Counted from the stretch's first letter, positions 1 through 11,684 are shown. The stretch: DNA of 64,000 nt from Schistocerca nitens (GCF_023898315.1 NC_064619.1:484075376-484139375); one strand, 5' to 3'. Translations and numbers: made by a program. The notes: a model not told the origin generated them from the sequence alone.

Positions 1-240
1 CGGTCAAGATGGGATTGGAGAAGGTGTTGGGAGCGCTGCAGGGTGGGGGAAAGGGCAAGGAAGCTGGTGTCTTCGGCAAACTGAAGAAGGTGGACGGGGG
101 GTGACGGCGGCGGCATGTCCGCCGTATATAAAAGGTACAGAAGGGGGGAGAGGACGGAGCCTTGGGGCACACCGGCGGAGGGAAAAAAGGTGTCGTTGTC
201 AGTCCTGTTAAATACATTCGTGTCGTTGTTACACACTGCG
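1..240 (-). pseudogene. Jockey-like LINE reverse transcriptase fragment
   Basis: On the minus strand this stretch is open and reads through two reverse-transcriptase landmarks: GVPQGSVLSPLLYLLYTADM (about 116-174) and LLQFAEDTSFLALSPTL (about 25-95). These correspond to RT blocks 4 and 5 of jockey/I-type non-LTR retrotransposons. The catalytic block is normally FADDT; here the first Asp of the DD pair reads Glu (FAED), so this copy is probably dead. The fragment runs off the left edge of the window, and upstream coding (right of about 240) fades into unrecognised DNA. Clade assignment is from motif resemblance only. Confidence 0.8.
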
Positions 241-483
241 AGCACACGCATACAAACATCGTAAAGCAACATAATCTGTAAATGCACATGTTCATTAACC
301 CATCACTAGTCACACATGCATTAGACCACAGCTGCAGACTACTGTTTGCAGGCTACTGATAACCATTTTGGCACGTAAACGGATTACAGATATTGTTTTA
401 CTATGTGTGGAGCGCCATTGCAGTCCAACGACTCTACTAGGAATCAAAAATTATGCCCTCTTTGCACAATTATGAGGTGTGCT
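241..483. other. Unassigned AT-rich sequence
   Basis: No open frame of note and no repeat structure seen. The first part may be further decayed LINE sequence continuing from the left edge. Confidence 0.4.
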
Positions 484-671
484 ATAAAATCTTACGTGAC
501 TTATTCTTAAACCATCGCAGATAAACGTGAGGATTATACATCAAATTAGACACATAAGGGTTACACTTCATTATACATAAAAATCATACGTGACCTAATT
601 TTAAAAACATCATGAATAAACGTGAGGATTATACTTCGAATTATACACATAAAGGTTGAACATCATTATAC
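484..671. repeat. Two-copy tandem repeat of about 93 bp
   Basis: The segment starting at 484 (ataaaatcttacgtgac) recurs at 577 (ataaaaatcatacgtgacc). Both copies contain the string ataaacgtgaggattatac and end in cattatac. The two units differ at roughly one base in six, so the duplication is old. No coding potential is visible. Confidence 0.8.
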
Positions 672-1061
672 AAAACTGTAGGTATTCTTTTGCCCACTCT
701 TGCTGTAAAATTTGTACAGGATGAAAATGATGTGAAGATACAATACAGTACGTCTTCATCACGTCAATCACATAAGACGCGCTACCGGCATCGAAGAGTA
801 AAATAATAACTCGTAAACAAGTGTACAATAATCAAGCTGACAGAGGCAGTCAGATGTCACGCAGAATCTTGACTGTTGTAACCGTCAACTCGATAATAGA
901 TTCGGTTGGGAAGGGCATAGTACAGAATTGCTGTAGCACCTGTCAAAACTGAAATCTAACAGACAGCTTTACTTCAGCTGGTTTGACAGTCCCTTTTAAG
1001 ATACTCATTTATAGAGTAGAAGATATTGCCTATCAAAAACTCTTTCAAACTCTGTTTAAAC
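672..1061. other. Unassigned sequence
   Basis: AT-rich, no convincing reading frame, RNA gene or repeat seen. A 72-codon minus-strand frame overlapping the tandem repeat looks like chance. Confidence 0.4.
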
Positions 1062-1246
1062 GCCGGCCGCGGTGGTCTAGCGGTTCTAGGCGCTCAGTCC
1101 GGAACCACGAGACTGCTACGGTCGCAGGTTCGAATCCTGCCCTGGGCATGGGTGTGTGTGAGGTCCTTAGGTGTAAGTAGTTCTAAGTCTAGGGGACTGA
1201 TGACCTCCGATGTTAAGTCCCATAGTGCCTACAGCCATTTGAACCA
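1062..1246 (+). mobile_element. tRNA-derived SINE, family A, copy 1
   Basis: Starts with gccggccgcggtggtctagcgg, carries a pol III A-box-like segment (tggtctagcggttctaggcg) and a B box (ggttcgaatcc at about 1129), then the family body with ggggactgatgacctc and the tail ending ...catttgaacca. Ten further copies or parts in this window share this layout, which defines the family. The flanks show only a weak target duplication, so this copy is older than the others. Small frames over it are incidental. Confidence 0.9.
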
Positions 1247-1771
1247 TTATTAGTTAAAATAGAGATATATTACTTGCAACGAATTTCATTAAGGAACAAA
1301 TATATTGAGAAGCAGTGATTCGAATAGAAAGTTCCATTAACAGGTTTCTACATGATGTTCTTAAATTAACAACACAAATTTTTCTTATCACACGCATTTG
1401 CATGCTAAAAACTTTTGCTCGGTTTGATGAACTACCCCAAAATATGATCCCGTATAATATTACAGAATAAAATTAATAAAAGTATGCAAGTTTTTTATAT
1501 TTATAACTCCTACATCTGACATCACTGTCACTGCAAATACAGGCTTGTTTATGCGCTTCAGCAATTCTGTGGTATTCCCGTCCCGACTGAATTTACTACC
1601 GAGCTGTAATCCTGGAACTTTAACACTGTCAACCTCTTCGGTCTGCATATCTTCACATGTTATTCTAAATCTTTTGTTGACTCGCGATTTATTGCAGTGT
1701 TTGTATCATCTCCAAATAAAACATGCTTAGGATCTATCAATGTAACAGACGAGAGGTCAATTATCTACACA
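1247..1771. other. Unassigned sequence
   Basis: AT-rich; two frames of about 60 codons on opposite strands overlap each other and look like chance. Confidence 0.4.
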
Positions 1772-1967
1772 GCCGGCCGGGGTGGTCGAGTGGTTCTAGG
1801 CGCTACAGTCTGGAGCCGCGCGACCGTTACGGTCGCAGGTTCGAATCCTGCCTCGGCCATGGGTGTGTGTGATGTCCTTAGGTTAGTTAGCTTTAAGTAG
1901 GTCTAAGTTCTAGGGGACTGATGACCTCAGAAGTTAAGTCCTACAGTGCTCAGAGCCATTTGAACCA
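1772..1967 (+). mobile_element. tRNA-derived SINE, family A, copy 2
   Basis: Full-length: gccggccggggtggtcgag head, B box ggttcgaatcc, cggccatgggtgtgtgtgatgtcc junction, ggggactgatgacctca body and ...catttgaacca tail. Flanking strings tctacaca and tgtacaca are a possible imperfect target duplication. Confidence 0.9.
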
Positions 1968-3214
1968 TTAATGTACACAAGAAAAAGCAACGGACCCAAG
2001 ATCGAACCTTAACAAACACCACATTTAATTAATTCCCAATCAGATGGAGACTGCTTACTGCATACGTATTTCGCAATTACACCCTTTGTTTTCTGTTAGT
2101 TAAGTAAGCTTCTGTTTCGGGTTGTATTGTCGGTTACTTAGATAAAGTGAGATGGCACGCCGTAAGTAGCCTTTTGAAATTTGCTATGACTCGGATAGTT
2201 ATCCCGCCCTAGGCTGATGGATCTTATGGAATTAAATACCTACGTAAGCTGTCTGTTTCATTTATTTGTTATACCTTTAAATACTACCTCATGTAAAGAC
2301 GCATCATGCACTGCACTGCTTACAACCTTTTTCTGTTATTGGCACAAGAGGACTCTAGCCTGCAACTTAAGTTTTGATATAGTCCAATGTGATTTTATAA
2401 CTTAACGACTGATCCCTGAGCTAAGCATTCTCTTTGCTCTAGTCTAGTAGGACATGTATTTCGTAAGGACGATAGGGTTTGTCGCAATATATATAAATAG
2501 GGTGTATTAAGGACACTAATCAACAGCCTTCGCTTTTGCTACGTTTTTATTGCTTTCTTATCGCATGACAAATACTGAAACTGAAATGATTTTAGTTTAA
2601 TGGAATTAACGTATGATTAGTTTCACAGGTATCTGTAGATACATTGACTTATTGCGTTTGGTACGGATCTGACTAAAACGTGTTTACCATATTCAAGGGG
2701 ACTGAAGATCGTGCCTTGAAGCGCCGACATCGATAGCAAATAAAGTGAGAAATTTAAATACAGCTCAAGGATTCATTCATACTCAAAAAATTTCTGACAC
2801 GTGTTAATGACGTTACTACATTGATACACTGTACACGTATATCCGGTTACTCTGTAAGACTTGGATTGCGGAAAGATGTATCGTATGCTCAGCGACAAAT
2901 TAGTCGCGGCCCGAGTAATCACGATGCGCTTCTGCCTTACGGGTTGCATAACCAATTGGGGTTGCCTCTGCTCCCGAACTTCGACGGTGCATATGGACAA
3001 AATCTTGCATTTCTGAACAGAGCGTCTCGATAGAACTTCGAAACTAATTTCTTGGGGCTACGAATGAAGGACTCTCACTCTTTCAACACTTTCTTCAACC
3101 ACTCTTCGTTGTTTCTCAATCTTCTTTTTGCGCTCGGGTATGCAAGCAAACCAGTTTGAGTTGCTCTTTCATCTATGTATTGTTTAGAATTGTAAGTTAC
3201 GTGTAGTAAATATA
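1968..3214. other. Unassigned sequence
   Basis: 1.25 kb without a recognisable element. The frames present (62-93 codons) lack family resemblance and overlap on opposite strands. The short minus-strand frame near 3075-3356 runs into the adjacent transposon end and is not a gene. Confidence 0.4.
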
Positions 3215-4672
3215 CAGGGTGGTCCATTGATAGTGACTGGGCAAAATATCTCACGAAATAAGCATCAAACGTAAAAACTACAAACAACGAAACTCGTATA
3301 ATTTGAGGGGGGAAACCAGATGGCGCTATGGTTGGCCCGCTAGATGGCGCTGCCATAGGTCAAACGGATATCAGCTGCTTTTAAATAGGAACCACCATTT
3401 TTATTACATATTCGGGTAGTAAGTAAAGAAATATGAATGTTTTAGTTGGACCACTTTTTTCGCTGTAATAGTCACAAACGTATGTGGTATTACGTAACAT
3501 TCCGCTAGTGTGGACGGTATTTGCTTCGTGATACATTACCCGTCTTAAAATGGACCGTTTACCAATTGCGATAAAGGTCGATATCGTGTTGATTTATGGC
3601 TATTGTAATCAAAATGCCCAACGGGCGTGTGCTATGGATGCTGCTCGGTATCCTGGACGACATCATCCAAGTGTCAGGACTGCTCGCCGGATAGTTACGT
3701 CATTTAAGGAAACAGGAAGTGTTCAGCCACATGTGAAACGTCAACCACGAGCTTCAACAAATGATGATGCCCAAGTAGGTGTTTTAGCTGCTGTCGCGGC
3801 TAATACGCACATCAGTAGCAGACAAATTGCGCGAGAATCGGGAATCTCAAAAACGTCGGTGTAGAGAATGCAACATCAACATCGATTGCACCCGTACCAT
3901 ATTTCTATGCACAAGGAATTGCATGGTGACAACTTTGAACGTCGTGTACAGTTCTTCCACTGGGCACAAGAGAAATTATGGGACGATGACAGATTTTTTG
4001 CATGCGTTCTATTTAGCGACGAAGCGTCATTCACCAACAGCGGTAACGTAAACCGGAATATTATGCACTATTGGGCATCGGAAAATCCACGATGGCTGCG
4101 ATAAGTGTGACATAGGAGACCTTGGCAGGTTTATGTATGGTGCGCCATTATGGGAGAAAGGATAATTGGCCCCCATTTTATCGATGGCAATCTAAATGGT
4201 GCAATGTATGCTGATTTTCTACGTAATGTTCTACTGATGTTACTACAGTGCATGACATAATGGCGATGTACTTCCAACAAGACGGATGTCCGGCACATAG
4301 CTCGCGTGTGGTTGAAGCGGTATTGAATAGCATATTTCATGACAGGTGCATTGGTCGTCGAAGCACCATACCATAGCCCGCACGTTCACCGGATCCGACA
4401 TTCGCGGATTTCAAATTGTGGGGAATGTTGAAGGATATTTGCTATCGTGATACACCGACAACGCCTGACAACATGCGTCAGAGCAATGTCAATGCAAGTG
4501 CGAACATTACGAAGGCGAACTACTCGCTGTTGAGAGGAATGTCGTTACACGTATTGCCAAATGCATTGAGGTTGACGGACATCATTTTGAGTATTTATTG
4601 CATTAATGTGGTATTTACAAGTAATCAGGCTGTAAAAGCATGCGTTCTCAAAAATGATAAATTCACAAGGGA
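3215..4672 (+). mobile_element. Long-TIR mariner-type transposon, copy 1 (3'-truncated)
   Basis: Begins at a TA with cagggtggtccattgatagtg, the same terminus as the copies at 49468 and 58216, and shares their 5' region including the agatggcgctatggttggccc stretch. Coding similarity runs to about 4670, after which a purine-rich stretch replaces the expected right terminus, so the 3' inverted repeat is missing. The copy is diverged from the other two and clearly older. Confidence 0.9.
3550..4612 (+). pseudogene. Broken transposase, mariner-type (copy 1)
   Basis: The frame from ATG 3550 gives an N-terminal helix-turn-helix region (RHHPSVRTARRIVTSFKETG) of the kind found in DUF4817-type insect transposases. 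It stops at a TAG near 3862 where copies 2 and 3 have a Leu codon. It resumes in frame with the first catalytic block (FSDEASFTNSG) and stops again near 4102. Downstream, the QQDGCPAHS block and a degenerate DxxxxD block are visible in other frames. At least two nonsense changes and several indels rule out activity. Confidence 0.85.
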
Positions 4673-4930
4673 GAGGGGAAAGGGTATGCGTGTGTGGTAG
4701 TCCGCGGAGGGAGGAGGAGAGGGAGAGAGGAGGGTGGAAGTGAGGAGGGAGAGAAGGGAACGAGGGTGCAGAAGCCACCTTGGGCAGAGGTATGGTGGAG
4801 TGTGGTAAGATGGAGAGCGCGTGGGATGTGGGAGTACAGGCGCGGCAGCGGAAGGGGATGGGAAAGGATGGGAGAGACAAGCGGGTGACGGGGATCAAGT
4901 TTAAGGGAGGTGTGAAGGATCCGTATCCGT
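4673..4930. repeat. Polypurine tract region
   Basis: The plus strand is almost entirely A/G (repeated ggagggagaggag-type blocks). It abuts the truncated transposon. Several frames on both strands here (up to 129 codons) are low-complexity artefacts of the skewed composition. Confidence 0.6.
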
Positions 4931-5379
4931 TCAAGGAAGTAAATCTTTATGACCACGTTACTTTATTTTAGAGTGTTGGTAGGCAATGCAATATCGAGAA
5001 TATTGGTATTACGTAAGCGCAGACTTACATTAGACACTATACCTTAACTACGCTCAGTTTAAATCCTAAAATTCGTTTTGAAACTGTATTTAGTGTTGTT
5101 GGTGTTATTTTGCCGCTGTTATGTGTCTTTCCAGCAATACTACGATGCCTCTGTGTGACTTCGACGTTTATTGACATCGCTGATGGCGGTCATAAAGTTC
5201 TGGCCAAGCAACGCTCCTAGGCGAGAATAACACAGTCTGATGGTGGGACCATGTGAAGCCCCCACGCAGACGTGATCTTGTAAAAGGTCCTATAGGTGCA
5301 TCGTTAGCATTGTAGCAAACGTATGTCTAACAGGAAGAACCGTGTCTTCTGGACTCGTTTTGTCCGTCCTGCGTGTGTA
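4931..5379. other. Unassigned sequence
   Basis: No element or gene recognised. Confidence 0.4.
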
Positions 5380-5387
5380 GACCGTTC

Positions 5388-5426
5388 TATATAAATGTGG
5401 CATTTCCGGCACACTCGTGATCAGTC
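5388..5426 (+). promoter_or_regulatory. Possible core promoter (TATA plus initiator-like)
   Basis: tatataaa at 5388-5395 is followed at 5421 by tcagtc, which resembles the arthropod initiator TCAKTY. Spacing from the first T to the putative +1 A is 35 bp, slightly longer than the usual 30-31. The following 200 bp are unusually CpG-rich for this window. No open frame of length follows, so this could be a noncoding first exon, a retroelement promoter or chance. Confidence 0.25.
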
Positions 5427-7192
5427 GCGACACACCGACTTCAAAACGGCCACTGCGCTGTTCCTTCAGTTAGGAAGCCGTTCTCACACGGGACGTGGCA
5501 TCTAACGTTGACGTGGACGCGGACGGGACATCCGACCTCACGAGAGACAGCGCCGCTGACAAACGGTCGAGCTGGTTAGCGTGATTTGCTCTCTCAGCTC
5601 TCTCCAGCGGCTTGAATTGTTGTTGTAGACTTTATTTGGCTCGAAAACCACACAGTTTCTGTACTAAAACAGACGCGCGTAAAATAGCTGCGTTAACTCA
5701 GCTATTTTCGAAGAAGAGCGGAGAAAATCATTAAGAAGATTCAGGACTCGTTGATGGCTTGCACAGCGAATTTCTGGTAGAGGAACACTACGTCAGGCTG
5801 TACAGCCATCTGAGATACGTACGAACAGAAGCTATTACTTAACTCGATAAAATTTTCGTTTAATTTTAGGTTTTAAATTGAGCACAGTTAAGGTACAATG
5901 TCTAATGTCGGTCTGCCCTTGCGTAATATCCATCTTCTCGATGTTGCATTGACTACCAAGACTTTGAGATAGCGTACTTCATCACATATATTTCAAGTTC
6001 GAGATTCCTTTCTTAAATTGGAATAGGAGATCTATTCGAAACTGTTCACCATCTCTAAAAAATATATTTACCGACAAGATACAAACATGAGCGAGTCCTA
6101 TAAATTCAGAGATAGGTATATACATTTTACAAAAAGTTACGTAACAGCAAACCTTTCACCGTGTTACGTTTTTACTTTGCCATATACCGACAGTCTTGTT
6201 AAGACTTATGGGCACAGGGGAAACATTTCTGTCGTTGACCTTTGCAACAACAATTGCAGAAAATACATTGTTTATAATAAACTTGCTGAAAACCCGGAGT
6301 TGCTCGGGTTTCCTCTTTGCAGATTTTCTGTTAGACATACAAACAAAAAATGAACTGCGTTTTCTGTGTAATATCGAAAAAAATGCATTTGCATGTACTC
6401 AAACAGTCCTACGAAGAAATATGTATGATATACAAACGTAAGTACAGCTGCATCGCTTGTCTACAACGCGATTTTGTGAACATCTCTATGGCAACACCTC
6501 TTCACATCTCTTCCAATTAAACTAGCGGGGTGCCCTGTATGAACTAATTCAAAGCTTCAACCTTGTACAACCGGTTTCTTTTTTCTACAAATTCATCAGA
6601 AACTTTTCGTGCGTTACTATATTTACAGAGTATTTCGAGAACATGGATTTCGCTGCTGCCGTTCGGATGCTAATTATTTGACGTTGTTTACGTAGTACAA
6701 GTCACTGTTCCTAGCATTTATGGCAAGTAAAAATAATATTCTTTGTCCGGTTATTGCGTTCACTTCCCATAAAAGCAAATCTTTGAGCAGTTTTCGGCAG
6801 ATAATTTCAATGTCATGTGAATTAAGAATGTCTTGTTCGTTATTTTGAAATAAATGTAATAAAATTTAGTGCCTGACTAATTTTCCGACTGTAGGTTATA
6901 ACACCTAAATTTTCGTACAACAAACGCAAGAACCAATTAATCATGATGGTATATAAAGAACTTTCTCCTGTGTGCAGTGGTAGTCAAAAATTTGCCCTTC
7001 ATACTAGTGTAGAAATGAAGTCCTCTTATACTGGCTTCCATGTTTTGTAATGAAGCTTCGAATATAAACTCGACTGGAATAACGAGATGAAAATAACAAA
7101 TATTTTAACTCATGTTGGTTTGCCGTTTTGTTGTAGCGACTGGAACGATCTGCACTTGGGCGAAGTATTCATGTCTCCCTCTCTATCAGAAG
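5427..7192. other. Unassigned sequence, CpG-rich at its left end
   Basis: 5430-5620 is CpG-rich, then composition becomes AT-rich. An 88-codon plus-strand frame at 6087-6353 has no recognisable domain and overlaps frames on the other strand. Confidence 0.35.
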
Positions 7193-7196
7193 GCTG

Positions 7197-7252
<56 letters not shown>

Positions 7253-7287
7253 ACGTACATACACACACACACAGACACACACACACA
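7193..7287. repeat. Compound microsatellite (CT)n(CA)n
   Basis: About 45 bp of CT repeats with one interruption, followed from about 7238 by about 50 bp of CA repeats with a few substitutions. The serine- or threonine/histidine-rich frames across it are artefacts. Confidence 0.95.
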
Positions 7288-7873
7288 AAGGCACGCATAC
7301 AAACTTCTGAGAAGCGATGACAGGCGAATGTTTGTGGATAGCTTACGGCACAGCTTTTACAACCGTTTACAACGTCTGTTGCTTCGTAAAAGCAGTTCTG
7401 TCAGGCTCTTCAGACCACTTTCCTACCCGCTCTGTAATTTCGCAACACACTTCTTTCGCTTATTTTTTAAAGAATATTTACGAAGAAGAAAACCTGATTG
7501 AAACGATCCTACGCAGCCTTTCGCAAGAGGTTTTCTTAAGACCTACTCCATTTCTGACTGCCTAATTAGTAAAATAGTTTCTAAAGTTACTCGTTCTGTT
7601 TTATTGAGAAAATACACAGATGAAGGTTTAGTGTTACACTTTACTTCTCTACATTAATTTGGATAAAGACTTATTTAAAAGACTCAAGTCAAGTTCCCCT
7701 TACTGCTATCGTTCTGTATCGAGTGCAACACCATTTTTAACATGAATTTCATTTACAAGCTGAGTGGTATAGCTTCATGTCATACATTATGGATACACTG
7801 CGACACCAACTAGCACTTTACTGACGGAATGTAAGTAAGAACTGAAGTCATCAACATAACGGGAATAAGTCTT
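7288..7873. other. Unassigned sequence
   Basis: No element recognised. The 129-codon plus-strand frame ending at 7501 begins inside the microsatellite and has no family resemblance. Confidence 0.4.
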
Positions 7874-8068
7874 GAGCCGCGCGGGATTAGCCGAACGGTG
7901 TAGGGCGCTGCAGTCATGGACTGTGCGGCTGGTCCCGGCGGAGGTTCGAGTCCTCCCTCGGGCATGGGTGTGTGTGTTTGTCCTTAGGACAATTTAGGTT
8001 AAGTATTGTGTAAGCTTAGGGACTGATGGCCTTAGCAGTTAAGTCCCATAAGATTTCACACACACACA
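7874..8068 (+). mobile_element. tRNA-derived SINE, family B, copy 1
   Basis: Head gccgcgcgggattagccgaacgg, B box ggttcgagtcc, then cgggcatgggtgtgtgtgtttgtcctt, body gggactgatggccttagcag and tail cccataagatttcacacacac. It shares the tRNA-like plan with family A but has a distinct head and a different tail. Flanks tcttga / tcttga could be a short target duplication. Confidence 0.88.
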
Positions 8069-8787
8069 ATTATTCTTGAAAAGATAATGAGTGTGATACA
8101 ATTACAACGTAAAATATTTTACTATAGTTTTTACACTGATTTAATCTATTCTGATGAGGATATATTTATTTATTTATTTACTATTGCTTACATTTCAACA
8201 TTCGACACCTGGAATCTAATACGGATCTTACTACCACATAGCTACTGAAAGTTGTGTATAACAGTGCTTAAACATTCGCTTCCTGATTTGTAATGTATTT
8301 TAAGCATTTACAATACGATTGGTAAAATCTATACACTGTTACAAATTGAAGTACCCCGCCAAGTTTTTCTGTCAGTATGTGGAGGCTAATCTCACCAGAC
8401 AATGAAGGGAATTTGGTATTGTTTTGACTAATGGACTTCCGAGGAAGGTTTGTATGCACAATTTATTATCGCTACCCCAGACAAATCGTCGAGCCATAGA
8501 CACTTACGTGTGACCCATGTCAAGCTGTGGTGGATCGCTTGTTAAACATAAAATAAAAATGAAAAACCACCAAAAGTCCTTAAACTGTGGTACTACATTC
8601 TTTGATCATTTACAATACCATCGCAGCAGATGGTTTACTAGTGGTTCGTGGTACCAGTATTAACCGTTGGATCACCTCAGAGTTCTACCTTTATGACCGA
8701 TGCCAACATTTTTATATGTGGTGCCTTAATATGTGCACACATGAATGTACATAGTTGTGGTGTTGCTGAGCAACAGTCATACAATAA
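8069..8787. other. Unassigned sequence
   Basis: Contains a short (ttta)n run at about 8167-8182; otherwise nothing recognised. Confidence 0.4.
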
Positions 8788-9050
8788 GTTTTAAATGAAT
8801 ACAGCGCCATTTGACAGTATTGTTGTTTATTTAATTACGATCCAGGTTTCGGCCTTTTATGCCATTTTCAAGTAATTGAGTTTATGTCAATAACATATAT
8901 TACATATATTAAGCATATTTCGAGCTTGATGTCCAGCAATATATGTTAATGACATATACTCAATTAGTTGAAAATGGCATAAAATACCAAAACGAGGTCT
9001 TAATTAAATAAAAGACAATACAGTCGAATGGCCGTGTGTTCATTTAAAAC
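8788..9050. mobile_element. Fold-back MITE 1
   Basis: Two arms of about 113 bp are inverted copies of each other: 8788 starts gttttaaatgaatacagc and 9050 reads inwards gttttaaatgaacacacg. About 40 bp of spacer lies between. Both arms include a gtttcggccttttatgcc-like segment, less well kept in the right arm. No coding sequence. Confidence 0.85.
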
Positions 9051-9928
9051 ACATCAGTGTGTCGGTTGTTTCTTCTCTGTGTCACGCAACAAACTTTACT
9101 ACCTGATGTTTTTTGCACGGTCATAATTGAGTATAGACTAACAATTTTTCTCCGCGCAAGCGCACTTCAACACTTGACCTACTACCTCAGGACAAGTAAG
9201 CGTTAATGGCTTGCTCTTACATCATATACGACTCGTAATAGCTATAATAATTAGGCTGCAAATGACGAAATACTGATGTAATGTTCTTCAGCACACGGTC
9301 CTCAGTCACCAACAGAAATATCTGTACTTACACCTTTTTGCAACCTGTATAAACAAGTTTGTTATATTTCGACGATGGTTTCGTTTACAGTAGCCTGATC
9401 ATGAGGTACCTGAAAATGGCCGAAGCCATAAATCATGACTGTGCAATAGAATAAACAATCTATAAAGTCAAATGGCGAAACTTTCTGTTAAACATCCCGA
9501 ACCTATCATGCGCCAGCCCTAGGATGGAGACACAGGCGAGTTGGCGCTGTCGTGTGCAATTCTAGCGTTGTCAACCAGTGAGACGTAACGGGTCCAGAAT
9601 TCCTCCGTGGCTCCCTCCCGCTCCTGGTCCTCTGCAGCCTGTTGCTGGGAGACCCACATAGCTTCTCATTCATTCTGCTGGTTCTGCCATAGCTGCCACG
9701 CTATTGGCCGCTTCTCCACTGCTTCTGGTCGTCCTCTATGTGAGAGTTAATTCTGGTGTCGGTGAATCCTCACTGATATTCACAGCAATCACAGTTTTCA
9801 TTTTAGCATTGTCACGTGGCGCCGGGTTTCCTCTTAAAGTGCCTCAATTGTCTAACTATTTCTTAAGTTTCATCCTGGACATCTTACCTTGTAAAAACTC
9901 ACAAATTGTCAACTGGACCTTTTTAAAT
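9051..9928. other. Unassigned sequence with a possible decayed MITE half
   Basis: Around 9370-9440, gatggtttcgttt and gaaaatggccgaagcc recall the arm of MITE 1, possibly one decayed half. An 86-codon frame at 9704-9964 runs into the adjacent SINE and is not supported. Confidence 0.35.
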
Positions 9929-9938
9929 GTTTATACCA

Positions 9939-10142
9939 CCAAAAATTGGTACAAATGGCTCTGAGGACTATGGGACTTAACATCTGAGGTCATCAGTCCC
10001 CTAGAACTTAGAACTACTTAAACATAACTAACCTAAGGACATCACACACAACCATGGTCGAGGCAAGTTTCGAATCTGCGACCGTAGCGGTCGCGTGGTT
10101 CAGGATTGAAGTGCCTAGAACCGCTCGGCCACACTGGCCGGC
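9939..10142 (-). mobile_element. tRNA-derived SINE, family A, copy 3 (minus)
   Basis: Reverse-complement copy: tail caaatggctctgag at the left, B-box complement around 10070, head ggccggc at 10136-10142. Flanked by a perfect 10-bp target-site duplication gtttatacca at 9929-9938 and 10143-10152. Confidence 0.95.
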
Positions 10143-10309
10143 GTTTATACCATAATTCATTACGTCAAGATCCTTTAAATAATCTACGAGGGGCTTCAAT
10201 AAGTAATGCAACAATATTTTTCTGAAAGCATACTGGGTTTATTCAGGGTTTAAATAGACCGTATCATTCCCCACTCCTCTGCCTACAAAACCCACCTCCT
10301 TTCATCGTA

Positions 10310-11684
10310 ATCGCATATCACTGCGACGACCTGGCCACCTTGCTGCGAGGGTCTGTATGCCCGCATGGTCTACTGGTCGACGTTGGAACCAACGCCTTGC
10401 TGCATCAGTAACTATCCCATAGCCCTCCCGGTTGGCCTCGCGGTCTAACGCACTGCTTTCCGGGCGGGAAGGAGCGCCTGGTCCCCGGCACGTATCCGCC
10501 CGGCGGCCTTTCGTTGAGGTCCGGTGAGCCCGCGTCTGTGGATTGCTTTTGGGCGGTTTTCCATCTGCCACGGCGAATGCGGGCTGGTTCCCCTTATTCC
10601 GCCTCAGCTATACTATGTCGGCGATTGCTGCGCAAACAAGTTCTCCACGTACGCGTACACCACCATTTCACTACCACGCAAACATTTGTCTGGTGTGAGA
10701 CGTTCCCTGGAGAACAGGGGGCCGAACCGCACAATTATCCTGGGTTCGGTGTGGGGCGGCGGAGGGGTGAAGTGGACTGCGATAGTCCTCGCGGGGTTGT
10801 GGACCACTGCGGTTGCCGGGGGACGGAGCGTCTTCGTCGTTTCTAGGCCCCCGGTTAAGATAGAATACAATACAACTATCCCATCACCCTTGCAATGGAA
10901 GTCGGAAAGTACGAGATCCGGCTTGTAGGGAGGGTAAGGGAAAACAGTCCAATAAACTTCTGTGGGATCCTATAACGTGTGCAGGATTGGCCGGCCTTGC
11001 GTTGCCATGGAGAAGGAGAATGTATGCTTTCCTATTTTAATACAGTTTCGTGAGGGTAGCCAGTACACTTCCGAGTTGATCACATCAAACAGAATAACCC
11101 CTTCAGAGTCCCAAAAGACCGCCGTCGTGACTTTACCAGCTGAGGGTGCAGCTTTGAACTTTTTCTTCGGAGAAGAGGTGGATGTGGCGTCACTCCATGG
11201 ATTACTGTTTTGTTTCTGGTTCGAAGTAATGAGCCCATGTTTCATCGCCTGTGGTCATGTTCGACAAAAGTTTATCACGATCAGCCTCGGAAAGCATTAG
11301 CAGTTTCGCACAGATGGTTCTTCGTTGCTCTTTATGGTATTCTGTTAGGCAGCGAGGAAACTATCGGACACGCTCTTTTGAGAACCCAAACTGGTGGAGG
11401 AGTGTGTCAGCATTACCAACAGAGACGTTCAGTTGTGCAGAGAGGACTTCGACTGTGATTCAGGAATGACAATTGTATACTGCCGGCAGGCGTATGGGAG
11501 ATCGGACAGCGTTGTGCGACCTTGTTGCGATGATTGTCCAATGGCGCACCGCGCTTTTGTTCACTGGCAGGGCCCCGTAGACTACCTGCAAGCTACTATC
11601 ATTATCTACAACGCTCTGGTTTTCCGACAAAAGACATTCAATGACAGCTCTCCGTTTGTATTGCACTTCCCTTACAGACGCCAT
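10310..11684 (-). pseudogene. Mariner transposase pseudogene (copy A)
   Basis: The start codon is at 11684 (MASVREVQYKRRAVIE), matching the start chosen for the intact copy. The frame soon breaks. A second open piece at 11245-10970 contains the PKKKFKAAPSAGKV and FWDSEGVILFDV blocks of the catalytic-domain core. The DNARPH and SPDLAPSD regions are largely lost to decay and to the SINE at 10421-10873. Not functional. Confidence 0.88.
10421..10873 (+). mobile_element. tRNA-derived SINE, family E (long, GC-rich)
   Basis: Inserted in mariner copy A with a perfect 11-bp target duplication aactatcccat (10410-10420, 10874-10884). Head ccctcccggttggcctcgcggtctaacgc contains an A-box-like segment. 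The body carries ttttgggcggttttccatctgcc and ends in an aatacaatac tail. The GC-rich frames predicted across it (up to 134 codons) are not genes. I recognise this as a repeat seen in orthopterans, from memory. Confidence 0.88.

Noticed and set aside
4545-4956. 129- and 97-codon minus-strand frames rich in Pro/Ser/Leu
   Set aside because: They are translations of the polypurine tract and the truncated transposon end; low complexity, no domain.
10302-10928. Several 85-134 codon frames on both strands
   Set aside because: They lie in the GC-rich SINE at 10421-10873 and cross its borders into mariner sequence.
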